Assembly: GCF_026212465.1 (NCBI RefSeq)
Contig: NC_080063.1
Span: 6,466,225-6,530,224 of the forward strand
Source of the DNA: Amaranthus tricolor
Taxonomy: Eukaryota > Streptophyta > Magnoliopsida > Caryophyllales > Amaranthaceae
DNA length: 64,000 nt
Reading direction: 5' to 3'
The notes below the pieces were generated by a model that saw only the letters and a program-made list of their open reading frames with translations, searched no databases and was not told the DNA's origin. The translations under genes and the position numbers were made by a program. This document shows, piece by piece, positions 47,734 to 59,100 of this stretch (position 1 is the first letter of the stretch; every line of letters begins with the position of its first letter).

Positions 47734-48702
47734 ATAATAAAAAGTTGTAACACCCTAAAAATTTTGGGCAAACTTTATGATTGAAATTGCGTAGAATGGT
47801 ATTTCTAAACAAATATAATTTACTTCTAACAAAAAATATATTATTTTTTATAAAAGATGGGTTGTTAGAAGAGTATAATGTGGAAGAATTTGAGCAATTA
47901 AGACTAAAGTGGAAAATAAATAGGAGAACTAAGGAGATTTGAAAGAGAAGAAAATAGGCGAAAAAAAGAAAGAATTGTAACGGGGAAGAAGGTAGACCTA
48001 CCTTGAAACCTATTTTTCTGTCTATTAAGCTCAAAATCGGTGTCGTTCACAACATTTTCTCCTATTGCTTATTTGGAAATTTATTTTTCCACAGTTTATT
48101 TTGAGATTTTTTTATGGGTAATGATACATATATCTTTTAGAGTTTATATAAGAAAAAATCTTATATTTTTTTTTAATGTAACTTAATTTAATATTGTACT
48201 TGCTTTAAAATTATAAAATCTTTAATACTACTATACTTTATTATTTTTATCTTTTATTGTCTCATAGAAAAATAAAATTATCACCTAAAACATTAATTGT
48301 TCTCAAATTTTATATTAGATTCTTTTAAAAAGTTAAAAATAATAAAGATAGTTTATTAATTTTTATGTACAGGTACATCCATTTGGATTGTATATAACAT
48401 TATCTTTTAAATTTAAAAACGCTTAAAATTATTGTGAATAATACAAATATTCAATGATTTTCTTACAATAATATCAATTTTTGATTAATCATGAATAATG
48501 CTAACTTATGGGTGTTTGCTTAGATAATTTGTTTATAGTAAATTGTTTGAGAAAAAAAAAAGTAGATTAATAATAAAAAAATTAGTATTTTTCGATAATA
48601 GTTATAATTTATTAAAAATTGATATATTATAGAAAATTTGTGAAAATTTGTATTATTCACAATAATTTTATATATTTTTTATTCAAATTTTTATTCACAA
48701 CA
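47734..48702. other. AT-rich non-coding stretch
   Basis: No gene. The block 48140-48370 resembles 1900-2070 (shared words TATAAGAAA, ATCTTATATTTT, TTATTAATTTTTAT). 48460-48660 contains 'AATAATATCAATTTTTGATTAATCATGAATAAT', related to the small inverted repeats near 550-740. Confidence 0.4.
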
Positions 48703-48870
48703 AACTTTGTATTAGACCGTCTCACCATCAGACGAGCCCATGTAATTAACCCATTTCTCTAAGTAATCACTTTAAGGTTATAAGTAACCACTTACAAACA
48801 ATAATCTATTTTGGACCAATCTAATATATAAGGTCTCACCGTGATAATGTCTCATTTGAGAATTTGTATT
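48703..48870. mobile_element. GAGACCGTCTC fold-back MITE, copy c
   Basis: Left TTTGTATTAGACCGTCTCAC, right GGTCTCACCGTGATAATG then TCTCATTTGAGAATTTG. The centre has AAGTAATCACTTTAAGG words shared with copy b. It directly adjoins the 48885-49340 repeat. Confidence 0.6.
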
Positions 48871-48884
48871 CCATTTTGAGTTAC

Positions 48885-49340
48885 ACAAAAACTTGTATGC
48901 AGCCGCCTCACACGTACGACCAAAAAAATTTTATACTTGCCGAAACCAAGCCTTAAAACACTCATTTCAAGACTTAAAAAGCAAATCTAACACTTAAACT
49001 CCTACTTCAAACCTCAATTTTCCTTTTCCAGAGGCTTAATTTAATTTTTAGCTATTGTCTTCAACTCTTAAAATACTCATTCTATCACTTAAAATGCCAA
49101 TTCTAACTCTTAAAACCTTATTCCAACCTTTAATTTTATATTTTACGTAATTACTTCATCTGTAAAATATCCATTTCAAAAATTAAGATGTTTATTCTAA
49201 TGGTTTAAACTTTGTCAAATCTAAAATTTAAACTGCCTATTTTAAAATCCAAAATGTCAAATTCAAAATTTAAAATAGTAACCTCAAAATTATAAAGTAA
49301 ACTGAAAAGTGATGGCACATATGCGGTTGTCACCCAGTAG
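48885..49340 (+). repeat. Dispersed repeat, inverted relative to 60960-61405
   Basis: Begins ACAAAAACTTGTATGCAGCC, then many 20-25 bp units such as CACTTAAAATGCCAATTCTA. The complement of 60960-61405 reads the same way (ACAAAAATTTGTATGCGGCC; CCTTAAAACACTATTTCAAA). The two copies face each other 11.6 kb apart around the PMD element and NSA2. Class unknown. Confidence 0.75.
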
Positions 49341-49366
49341 ATTGGCTGGTTTGAGTTAACAGTTAA

Positions 49367-49550
49367 GGAAAATTTGAAAAAAATAAGATTATTTTACAAC
49401 TTAATTCCCAAAATAAGCTTCGTGAAAACTTATTTTCCAAAATAAGCTTCTGTACATCCAAGCCTAGCCTCGAATAAAATCGCTGTTACTAACAGTGAAA
49501 GAGGAAAAAAAAATTAAAAGGCCAAAGTCGCTGTTACTAACAGCGACTGA
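49367..49550. repeat. Left terminal inverted repeat of the PMD element
   Basis: Pairs with 52728-52900. Contains CGCTGTTACTAACAG near 49481 and CGCTGTTACTAACAGCG near 49530. An internal 35-bp partial duplication of AAAATAAGCTTC occurs in this copy only. Confidence 0.8.
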
Positions 49551-50050
49551 AGTCTTATATTTTTTTCCAATTTCCTTCTTCGTCATTTCAGCTCACGACT
49601 CTTGTTTTCCCTTTGCCACACTTACGAGTTCTCTTCTTCTTTCCTCCTTTAAAATCACATTCAATCCTTCAACTAAACTCATAAAATTCCAAGTTTGTAC
49701 CACTAATTAGTTCTGTCATCTTCCTACATTGCCCTAAGGTACGTTTTTTTTTGTGTTTTTTCCATTTTCGAAAATTTAGGGTTTACAAACTTTTAACCAA
49801 CTTTCACATAAATGTAGGTTCATAAACTTCCAATTTACTACTTCTTGTTGATCTACAGCTCATTAAGGTACGTTTTTATTATAAATTTTTTTTTGTTGTT
49901 GATTTGAAAATGTATGTCATATATAGTGATCTTTATAATGAGGTTGTTTGTTCATGAATTTGTTGTTGATTTTAAAATGTATGTCATCTATAGTGGTAAT
50001 ATATTTATGAACGTGATTGTGATGTTGATTTTGTATGTATTGTTGTAGAA

Positions 50051-50347
50051 ATGGATTCATTTCGTGTGACTGTTGTATGCTTTTGGAATGGTTCAATTCG
50101 ATCAACTAGTAACAATATTAAGTATGTTGGGGGAAGACGTAAACTGTTTGCATGCAACTCATACATGCATTTGAATGAATTTAAATATTTTATATGCTCT
50201 AAGATTGGCATTGACACTACAAGAAGTACTGTTAATTTAAGTTTTAAGTACAATCTAAGTGGAGATTTGTTAGCTTTTCCGATTGAGGATGAGGAGGCTA
50301 TAGATGCAATGTGGGAGTATTCAAGGTCTACCCCTAGTTATTGTTGA
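50051..50347 (+). CDS. MUDRA-type N-terminal (PB1-like) ORF, 98 aa
   Basis: MDSFRVTVVCFWNGSI... continues with KYVGGRRKLFACNSYMHLNE, ICSKIGIDTTRSTVNLSFKY and IEDEEAIDAMWEYSRS, then a stop. This is the conserved PB1-like opening of plant MULE transposase proteins, which normally continues for several hundred residues into the DDE and zinc-finger domains. Here the rest is missing and the PMD gene starts 12 bp after the stop codon. The ATG follows a likely 5' UTR 3' splice site (TTGTTGTAG). It may be translated as a short protein, or it may be a relic retained as the leader of the element's transcript. Confidence 0.6.
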   Translation: MDSFRVTVVCFWNGSIRSTSNNIKYVGGRRKLFACNSYMHLNEFKYFICSKIGIDTTRSTVNLSFKYNLSGDLLAFPIEDEEAIDAMWEYSRSTPSYC

Positions 50348-50359
50348 ATTGTAGCAGAG

Positions 50360-51917
50360 ATGGATCCAACAGCTCCAGGCCCTCTCGACCCTAGTGTCCT
50401 TACGATGCAGGCGAATCATAGGAGCAGTGTGCTATGGGATGTACAGGTTATTGAACTTACTCCTTTTGAATATATTACTTCATAATACTTTAACTTGAAG
50501 CTAACATAATATTTGGATTTAGGTGTCCGACACGGATACCATATACACCAGGCATCCCGATTCAGGTCCGTGGGCGATTGACGCACGAATTGTCCCCTAC
50601 GTTCAGCTTGCGAGGTTGCATAACTTCCACCTGATCGCGTACGGGAGAGTCGATCGGGCGCTAGTCACGGCTTTAGTCGAGCGGTGGCGCCAGGAGACTC
50701 ATAACTTCCACCTACCTACAGGTGAGGCTACCGTCACGTTACTTGACGTAGCTATGCTTACACGGCTTCCCATCGAGGGACATGCCGTGTGCATCGATAG
50801 ACGCCAATTCGAAAGCTGGCAAGACAAAGTCCATAGACTATTAGGAGTCCGACCTTCGGCAGAGGTAACCAAAGAGAGTAGCCTGCGCGTAACATGGCTT
50901 GCACAAAACTTCTCGCACCTCCCTGAAGGTGCTGATGACGCCACCGTTGAGAGATACGCTAGGGCGTATCTCTTTTATCTGATTGGTGCTATCTTGTTCT
51001 CCGACAAGACTAGCAACCGGGTATAACTATTGTACTTGACGTTGCTTGATGCGCTGTGGGAGGTCATCTCCGGGTACAGCTGGGGTTCGACAGCCCTAGC
51101 GTATCTGTACAGGAGACTTTGTGAAGCTTCACGGAAGAACGCGAAGGAGATCGCTGGGCCCCTGATTATTCTGCAGGTAATACTAAGTTTACATGTTACC
51201 ATTTTGTTTCATTTATTATATATTTTTGTGTTTCTTTTACTTACTTATAATGGTAATTCATAGCTTTGGGCGTGGGAGCATGTTCTCATTGGTCAACCGA
51301 TGCGGAGTGTGGGACGTGGTGCATTTGCGCCACCACTGCTTCCTCCCCCGCATGTGCCATATGGATCGCGATGGTCCTTTGAAAGACGAACAAGGACCCA
51401 CACTGCATCGGGCGTGGGGTTCTATCGCGATCAACTCGATCTACTACGAGCTGAACAGGTAACAACTTCTCTACAACTTGTTTTGTAACTATCACATTGC
51501 GTAATTTATTAATCGAATTTTCACGTTTAGTTTCGATGGGACCCTTACCCCGCTGAGGCATACGCTGCATTGCCTCAGCACTCAGGCATATTGTCAGGGG
51601 CGTGGAGAGCATCTGTACCTCTGATCTGCTTCGACATAGTCGAAGTGCATCTCCCTGAGCGCGTACTGCGCCAATTTGGGATGGTACAGGGCATCCCGCC
51701 GCCATGTGACACAGAGGCGGAGCTCCACCACTCTCGTAACGGTCCGGATCCCAAGAACTGGCTGGAGGTCAACTGGCTCCATGTCACTCGTTGGGAGCAT
51801 AGGCTAGAGCTGCTGGTCCAAGGTGCGCCGATCGACGCTGCAGGCGCACCTACTACGGCGGATTACATGTCGTGGTTCCTCTCCATCACTCGTCGATGGA
51901 TGACACCACTATCGTAG
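50360..51917 (+). pseudogene. Plant mobile domain (MAIN-like) gene with one in-frame stop
   Basis: Exons 50360-50446, 50523-51176, 51264-51458 and 51531-51917 have GT/AG junctions in phase and give 440 codons. The start is MDPTAPGPLDPSVL. PMD hallmarks are RHPDSGPWAIDARI, LHNFHLIAYGRVDRALVTAL, VERWRQETHNFHLPTGEATV, TLLDVAMLTRLPIEG and LWAWEHVLIGQP. A TAA at 51024-51026 (SNRV*LLYLTLLD) replaces what is probably CAA, so one base separates it from an open gene. Family knowledge: PMD proteins (MAIN, MAIL1) occur both as host genes affecting transposon silencing and as cargo of MULE and Gypsy elements. GC content is visibly higher than the surroundings. Given the flanking inverted repeats it is transposon-borne. 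Confidence 0.85.
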
Positions 51918-52151
51918 GAGGCGTCATAAACCGTCACAGTTAGACAGGGTACAGGAGGAGGATTAGCATTAATACTGTTTGTATATTTTGAACATTTGTA
52001 CATACTTAATATTTGTAACATTTGGTCTTTTGTGTATAAATTGTAATATATATATAGATGTATATATTTTTATTGTATATATTTCATTCATGTTCAACGA
52101 ATACATATCAAATTACATAGTTCATTCGTTAACTTAAACCACCGATGCTAA

Positions 52152-52469
52152 CTAAGATTGCTTCTTAAACTTTCTCATAATCCTTTCAGTCTCTTTTTTC
52201 CTATGTGCCATATCATCTATTTGTCTCTTGAGATTACAATCCTCATCTTTAAGCTCTTGTTTTTCTTTTTCAAGCCGTATTATTAGGTGTCTCTGGCATT
52301 TGGTACCCTCCGGATCAATCCATCTAAAGTATGTGCATCCTAATCCTTCAACCAAGTAGAAAGGACAAGCAACAAAATCACGCCAAGGATCGAAGTCGCT
52401 CCAATCTATATTAATCTCAACTTCATAACCACAATCACAAAGCTCTTCAATACAATGCTCCTTTGACAT
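52152..52469 (-). CDS. GRF-type zinc-finger protein with C-terminal coiled coil, 105 aa
   Basis: MSKEHCIEELCDCGYEVEIN, then W.DF.ACPF and GCTYFRWIDPEG, gives the Cys-x-Cys...Cys...Cys layout of GRF zinc fingers (CxCG, F..CP, C.YF.W.D). A Lys/Glu-rich helix (about residues 65-100, RLEKEKQELKDEDCNLKRQI) follows, typical of plant small GRF proteins. It is intact, convergent with the PMD gene, and inside the same inverted repeats. GRF fingers bind nucleic acid; such ORFs are common in plant MULEs and other repeats. Role in this element unknown. Confidence 0.7.
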   Translation of the reverse strand: MSKEHCIEELCDCGYEVEINIDWSDFDPWRDFVACPFYLVEGLGCTYFRWIDPEGTKCQRHLIIRLEKEKQELKDEDCNLKRQIDDMAHRKKETERIMRKFKKQS

Positions 52470-52727
52470 CTACATAATACATATTATATAGTAACGTAAG
52501 TGAACTTTCAAAAAAAGTATTAACATTTATAAATTGAGAGTAAAACTAACATAATACCTTATGTTACCTTTAAAAATTGATTGAATAGAAGAAGAATGAT
52601 GTAGAATGAATATAATGAAGTATGGGAAATGATGGAGCTATTTATAGAGCATCATTACAACGACTATTTTCAAGTTCCTAACGGCTATTTTTCTAATTAG
52701 CAACGGCTACTTTAGTTCATAAAAAAA

Positions 52728-52900
52728 AAGGGCAAAGTCGCTGTTAGTTACAGCGACTTAAGGAGTTGACTGGTTTAATTTTTTTTTCCTCTTTCGCTGT
52801 TAGTAACAGCGATTTTACCCGAGGCTAGGCTTGAATATACGAAAGCTTATTTTGAAAATTAAGTTGTTAAATAATCTTATTTTTTTTCAAATTTTCACAA
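52728..52900. repeat. Right terminal inverted repeat of the PMD element
   Basis: Complement of 49367-49550. Contains CGCTGTTAGTTACAGCG near 52741 and CGCTGTTAGTAACAGCG near 52796. It ends about 25 bp before the first site II-like motif of NSA2. Confidence 0.8.
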
Positions 52901-52923
52901 TGTGTATTGGACGTGTCGTCCAT

Positions 52924-53103
52924 CAGCCCATGAAATGGATGGGCTATGTCGGCTAAAGATCCGCCCTAAAAGACTGTTTAATAAAACACCCGCAACGTTT
53001 CTTAATTCATTCCTTTTCTCTCTTAGGCTGATAGCAGCCTAAAACCATTTCCCCCTAATTCCCCATCGTCGTCTAGGGTTTTATCTTCTCACTCGTCGTC
53101 ACC
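52924..53103 (+). promoter_or_regulatory. NSA2 promoter/5' UTR with site II and telo-box motifs
   Basis: AGCCCA at 52925 and TGGGCT at 52940 are an inverted pair of site II-type (TGGGCY) motifs. TAGGGTTT (telo-box, AAACCCTA complemented) lies at 53074-53081, 23 bp before the start codon, in a pyrimidine-rich leader. The combination of site II and telo-box marks promoters of plant ribosomal-protein and ribosome-biogenesis genes, consistent with NSA2. Confidence 0.65.
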
Positions 53104-56100
53104 ATGGTTCGATCAAAATCTATCCTCCTGCGTATTTCTTGAAGCTCCTTTTTCAAGTTTCAGTTGATTTTATGATATTTTAACTTTTGAATTTTTGACA
53201 GCCGCAAGGAAATTACATTGAGGAGCACAGGAAGAGATATGGACGCCGTTTCGATTACTTCGAACGTAAGAGGAAGAAGGAGGCGCGTTCTGTCCATGAA
53301 AACGCCAAGAAGTTCCAAAATGTAATCTCCTTTTGTTCTCGATTACATGTTTAAAAATCAAACTTTCGATTTACTTTTTTTTTTTAATTAATTTTTTGGA
53401 AAATTACAGACTTTGGGTATCAAGGGTAAGATGATTGCTAAGAAACGATATGCCGAGAAAGCACAATTGAAGAAAACGTAAGTCTTCTTCTAGTGGTTAC
53501 GATATGTAGATGTTAACTTGTTAGTTGTTACACTGTTTAAATTCTACTGATGTATAGATATTATACATATTTTTGATTGATAAAGTATACATATTTTTGG
53601 ATTTTTTTTCACATTCACCGTGGCACAGCTCAAAGTTGATTAAAATACCCATTTAAGTTGTTTAGCTTTAAACTTGTCTCACTCTAAGATGGTTTCATAC
53701 AATTATTCGTGTTCTTAATGTTTGTTTGAAGTGTAAGATGCTATTTTAGGAATGGAGCTTGTAGTTAGCAATTGCTCCTATGTGGACACTTGTATTGCTA
53801 CAAAATATTTTTCATTGCCCCCATTGAATTTGTTACATTTCTTGTTTTGGAGATGAGCCCACACTTTCTCACCAATTCTCATTTGCACATTTAGTCTCTC
53901 TTCTTTAATCTCATCCACACGTTTAATTTCTCTTCCAAACTCACCCACACTTTTCAATCATTTTGTCACGATAGATGTAAAAAGGTAGAAAAGTGTACTT
54001 GTAGCAAACTCCATGGGATAAAGGGAGTATTCAATTCCATTTCAATTTCCTATTTTAATTCCTTTGAGATGTGAAAACGATGCTGTATTAGAGATCAAAC
54101 GACGTGTTTCAATTCTTAATATCACCAAGATCGAATGTATGAGGTCTTGTGACAAACAAATTACATTATCAATGATATCGATGTTTGTAGAAAATAATAA
54201 TGCAATAAAACGACACAAAAAATTTAATGAGATTCACCCAAATTAGGCTACGTCATTTGGTGTGTAGTATCTCTTATATTATTAAAGGAGTTCAAAGAAC
54301 TCTCAAATATGGGGAATTACAATTGAGAATAGATTAAGCTAGTGTTTGGCTTGGGGTGTATTTTGTGGATATTTTGATGAGCATATGAGACCTCTTATTT
54401 ATAGAGGATTATACATTTAATGAGTATACATCATAAAGACTAAGAATTAATCATCTTAAAGCTGGTTCAAAGACTTGAATGGACACAAGAATGGAATCCA
54501 AGAAGCAGCCTGTGTGTACCGCTCGTTCAAGCTTATAAACCGCTTGTTCGAGCACAACGATCAGGACCTCCTGAACTGCTGCCTATAGCTACTGTCTTCA
54601 GAACATGAGAGTGCTCGATCGAGCCTTCAAGTGCTCGTTTGAGCATGAGCTGTCTGAGGCTACTGACTTCTTCACGCACCATTTAAGTCACCTTGGATAC
54701 CCTAATTTCTTTGTGGAGGGCACTTAGTACAACATCATAAACTGATGTAACTCCCTCATTACTCATATTTATCATGCCATCTTAATAATCATATTTAAAA
54801 CTCCTCTAAATGCCATCATAACTCAAGCATTTAACTACACACTTAAACACCACATTTCCCTCACAAATTAAGACATACACTTAATTACCCATAGGATTCC
54901 TCTTATATGAATCACACTAATGTATAGAATTTATTTGGTACACTCAAGTCACCATTTACACTAACAATCTCCACCTTGACTTGAGTTCACCCAAGTCAAA
55001 GCATTCTCTTAATTCACTCCAATATAATATGATAAACTTACACAACTACATACGAAAAAAAAAACAAAAACAAAAAGGAACACATGTGCATAAACATAGC
55101 ACATGCACTAAAATGCCCTCAAAGGGCTTACAAGTATGAAATTTTAATTACCAATCAAGTCCAAACATCCCATGGACTCATTGGGGTATGTTGGAGTTAT
55201 TCTCGAACTTTCATTGCTTAAAGAAGTATCATCATCATCTTCATTATGCTTGGTTGAAGTAGTGGACACACAAGCCGAACTAATTAAGATTGAACCCAAA
55301 AGCATATACAAGCCATCATCAATGGATCGTTTTAAGAATAAATTAGGACCCTTGCCTACCTTCAAAACTCCACCTTCACTAATGCATCTAAAACCTTCTT
55401 TATCCAAAATATTAAGGGGAATTAAGTTTCTATTCATACCTGGAACATGAAGGACTCCGGTCAATGTTCTCACAACACCATCAAACATAATGAATTTAAC
55501 ATCTCCAACACCAACTATCAGACAACTAGCCTCATTGCCCATAGTGACTTTTCTTTCATCAACCTTTTGATAAATTGAGAAGAAATTAGAGTTAAAAGTC
55601 AATGGTCTCGAACATCCCGAATCCAAAATCCAAGAATCACCGCCCTTGTACTCACTAGTAACAACAAGAACACCAACCTCATAATCCTCATTTTCAACAT
55701 AACTGGCTTCGGCGGAACTAGCTTTTGCAGACTTGCTTTCATCGGATTGTTTGGCTTTCAATTTCCAACAATCTTTCTTGAGGTGGCCTTTCTTCTTACA
55801 AAAGTTGCAAGTTATGCTTCTTTTGTTCCTACTTGACTCTCGCTACTCAACGTGTCTCCTTCATATAACAAGTTTTTCCTAAATTGCTTATATGAAGGCG
55901 GTAGTGAACATAACAAAAGAATAGCCAAATCCTCATCATCCACTTTTACATCAATATTTTGCAAATCCATAACTATTAAGTAAAATTCATCAAGGTGTGG
56001 TTTTATAGGCTTCCCATCTTGCAATCTGAGATCATACAAACGACACTTTAATAAAAGTTGATTGGTAACACTCTTTTCCATATAAAGTGATTCCAATTTT

Positions 56101-59100
56101 TCCCAAATGCCTTTTGAAGTTTCCTCCTTTACAACTTCTCTGAAAACTTCTTTAGAGAGACAAAGTTGTATGGCGGATAGAGCCTTCGCAACCATTTCTT
56201 CCCATCTAGCTTCACTTGTGCCTTTAGCTTTCTTGTCCTCACCATCAAGTGCTCTATGCATTCCATTTTGTGTCAAAATTGCTTTCATTTTGACTTGTTA
56301 GTTTGTGAATTCTGATAGGCTTTCTAATAATTTTAATATTTCATCTAGTTGCACCATTTTTACTTTTACTAAATTTGATCTAATTGTTTTATTAATTGAA
56401 AATTCAAAAGCATATTTTCGTAAGTTATTGTTGGGTTTGTTTCAGCCTTTCAGGATATTTCAAATATTAACTTTTTGGGACTATATTAAAGGCCATAATG
56501 AATTCTTGATTGAGTAAACGTCAAACTGATGCAACTAAAATGTAAAAAAGAGAAGGTAGTAGCCTATATGATGACTTTGGTTAGTAAAATTGAAGGGAAT
56601 CATCATAGATTTAGTGAATTAGTATTCTAGTGACTAGTGAGCAAGTGAGTGATCTAACTTGCTATGTGTTTCTTAGCACAATATTGGAAACAAAAGGCAA
56701 GATTTGGAGTTCTCTAGGCAAGATTTAGAGCTTTCCTATATTTATTTTTCGGGTGTATGTTAAAGTTAACCAATTACTCAAGCATGTCAGTCTTTTGGTT
56801 GCTAACAATTTCTGTCTTTGCCCCATGTCAATGTGTTTTTATTTAATCTACTTGGCTAACTTTGATGCTATTTCAACAGACTTAAGATGCATGACGAAAC
56901 ACCAAGTAGGCGTAAGGTGAATGATGAAGTTCAAGATGGAGCTGTTCCTGCATATTTGCTTGATCGTGAGCAAACAACTAGAGCCAAGGTTGGTTTATAA
57001 ATGTAGTTTTTCAGAGGGTTCGTCTTTCCTTCGCAAATTTGTAACATAGACCTACAGAATCTAGAGGTCGGCGTGTTTGAAGTATATTTTAAAATGAATG
57101 TGGGCTCCGTTTCTAAAAATTTGTCAATTATTAGTGCTAAGGTGCTGCGGTTGAGAATTTGCAATTACCTGTACCTATATCTCATGAATCAAAAGAGCTC
57201 TTATGAAAAACTTGCGATTAAACTATTTCCTGATTGTGCTAAATTATTTACTTTGATTTACAGTTTCTGAAGGTTAGCTCTTGTCACTAGATGTTGAGAA
57301 TGTGAATGTCTTCTATTCTTTGTTTTTAACTTGTTTTTTATTTATCAGATCTTGAGCAACACCATTAAGCAAAAGAGAAAAGAGAAAGCAGGGAAGTGGG
57401 AGGTTCCATTACCAAAGGTAAAGTGTTCTTTCAAGAATGATGTGTTATTGTGTTTCATAGTCATTTTAGAGCTCTTAGAAAAGGTTAAACGAGAAAGACA
57501 AAGAAAATATTTTCATTTTTTTAGATGGTTTTAATGTAGTCATGTCTCTTTTTTCTCAGGTTAGACCAGTTGCGGAAGATGAAATGTTTAAAGTCATAAG
57601 GTCTGGGAAAAGGAAGAGTAAGTATTTCAAGATGCACTTTTATCTAATCATTGATTTCCGTCTGTTAATTTTCTTCCTTTCCCTTGAAGTATGTGATGGT
57701 TGAATAGGAATCATTATTGTTTGGTTTGATTTTTCTAGCTAATGTTTTTTTTGTTAGATCTTTTCTGTCTATGAATCTTCAATGGAGGAGTTGGGTGCCT
57801 TTGATGGAAAATTTATCCCCACTGTACAAATTGTTTTGTACAAATTTTTTTTGTCAATTGTGACATGAATATTTGTTCAGTAAATTAACTTCCCTTTTAG
57901 AAAAATAATGGCACTTTCTATGAGGGGCATGCAATTATGCAAAAAAGTGTCTTCAAATTGGTTAAATTCAAAAAACTCATGTATGAATTTCGTTGAAGAC
58001 AATTATGGATTATGGATAAATTACGGGTTTTTATGTATAGTAGATAATAGATCAAGATGAAGGGAGAGATAAAGCATGGGGATTGAGGGCATAGATGAGT
58101 TTCTTATTTAATTTTATCAACTTTTCTCTATATTTTTAAGGGAAAACAGGGGAATGGGAATTACATGAGAGGAAGCAGGGGATGTAAAGAAAAGCCAGAA
58201 GGAAAAGAAGACTGAAGAGGGTAGAGTAAGAATGGGGAATGAGAGCATGAGTTTCTTATTTAATTTTATTAACTCTACATCTTTAAAGGAAGACAGGGGA
58301 ATGGGAATTACATGAGAGGAAGCAGGTGATATGAAGCAAAAACAGAAGGAAAAGAAGACTGAAGAGGGTAGAGTAAATTAGAAGGAGATACAAATGAGTT
58401 GTGTGCCTCGCAAGGTTAATTGACCTTTTTTATATAAATTTTTTGGAAGTAAAATTGGGCGCCATCCAATAAATTAAGTTGTGAGGTACTTCTAATGTTT
58501 AAAAGGGTTCTGATTTAAAAGAGTTAAAAAAGTCTCATATGACAATCTTTTTCATTGTGAAATGTCCAATAATTATCTTCATCGTTTCTGTTTTGGCGAA
58601 AGATTTCCCATCCTTTTGTGTTTTGGGTCTCGTTCTTCTTTTCTTGTAATTTTCTCTCCATCAACTCAATTCACAATTTCCATCCCAATTTCAGTTACTA
58701 TCAATTGATTCACTATTAACTTGTTAGTTAGCTCTTTATCTTGTAATTTAGCTTAATAAGATTTTGTGCGATGTATGAACGACTATTACTGTTTTTGTTG
58801 CATAAGTGTTGTTTCTTCTCTGTCTTTCTTTTTGATAGGTTTTGCTTTATGTATAAAGGAATTTCTTTTAAAATAGTAATCAAGTAGAGCAAATATTCTG
58901 TGTACGTTAAATCGAAAGTGTTCCAGCTGAAGCCAAGTGGATTGTGTGATATTTTTGATTCTTTTGCAGCTAAGCAATGGAAAAGAATGATAACGAAAGC
59001 TACGTTTGTTGGTCCGGGATTTACTAGAAAACCACCAAAGTATGAAAGGTTTATTCGTCCATCAGGATTGCGGTTCACCAAGGCCAATGTTACTCATCCT

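Larger units (their letters stand above)
49367..52900. mobile_element. Mutator-like element with long inverted repeats carrying PMD and GRF genes
   Basis: The left flank and the complement of the right flank align over about 180 bp: GAAAATTTGAAAAAAA, AATAAGATTATTT, ACAACTTAATT, CAAAATAAGCTT, CAAGCCTAGCCTCG, AAAATCGCTGTTACTAACAG, GAAAGAGGAAAAAAAAATTA. Each end has two copies of the perfect palindrome CGCTGTTACTAACAGCG or a one-base variant. Inside are a MUDRA-type N-terminal ORF, a PMD gene and an opposing GRF zinc-finger ORF, but no DDE transposase. I did not find a clear 9-bp target duplication, so the outer boundaries are approximate. Best read as a non-autonomous TIR-MULE with cargo. Confidence 0.8.
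54105..56300 (-). mobile_element. Copia-3 remnant (Tork-like), internally deleted and 5'-truncated, in NSA2 intron 3
   Basis: A single LTR at 54105-54966 (minus strand, TGTTAGTGTAAATGG to GAATTGAAACA) is preceded by an AGTCAAGGTGGAGAT polypurine tract (54967-54985). Its U5 end parallels Copia-2 (GACGTAGCC..TTGGGTGAA, CGATCTTGG). Upstream lie gag and protease but no integrase or RT: the frame passes from the post-protease region to MGCLDLIGN, which is the pol terminus, so a deletion of about 2.5 kb removed the middle. The other end stops at about 56297, within gag, with no 5' LTR. It is antisense to NSA2. Confidence 0.85.

Noticed and set aside
50360..51917. Host MAIN/MAIL gene
   Set aside because: It lies between long inverted repeats with MUDRA- and GRF-type ORFs and carries a stop, so it is treated as transposon cargo.
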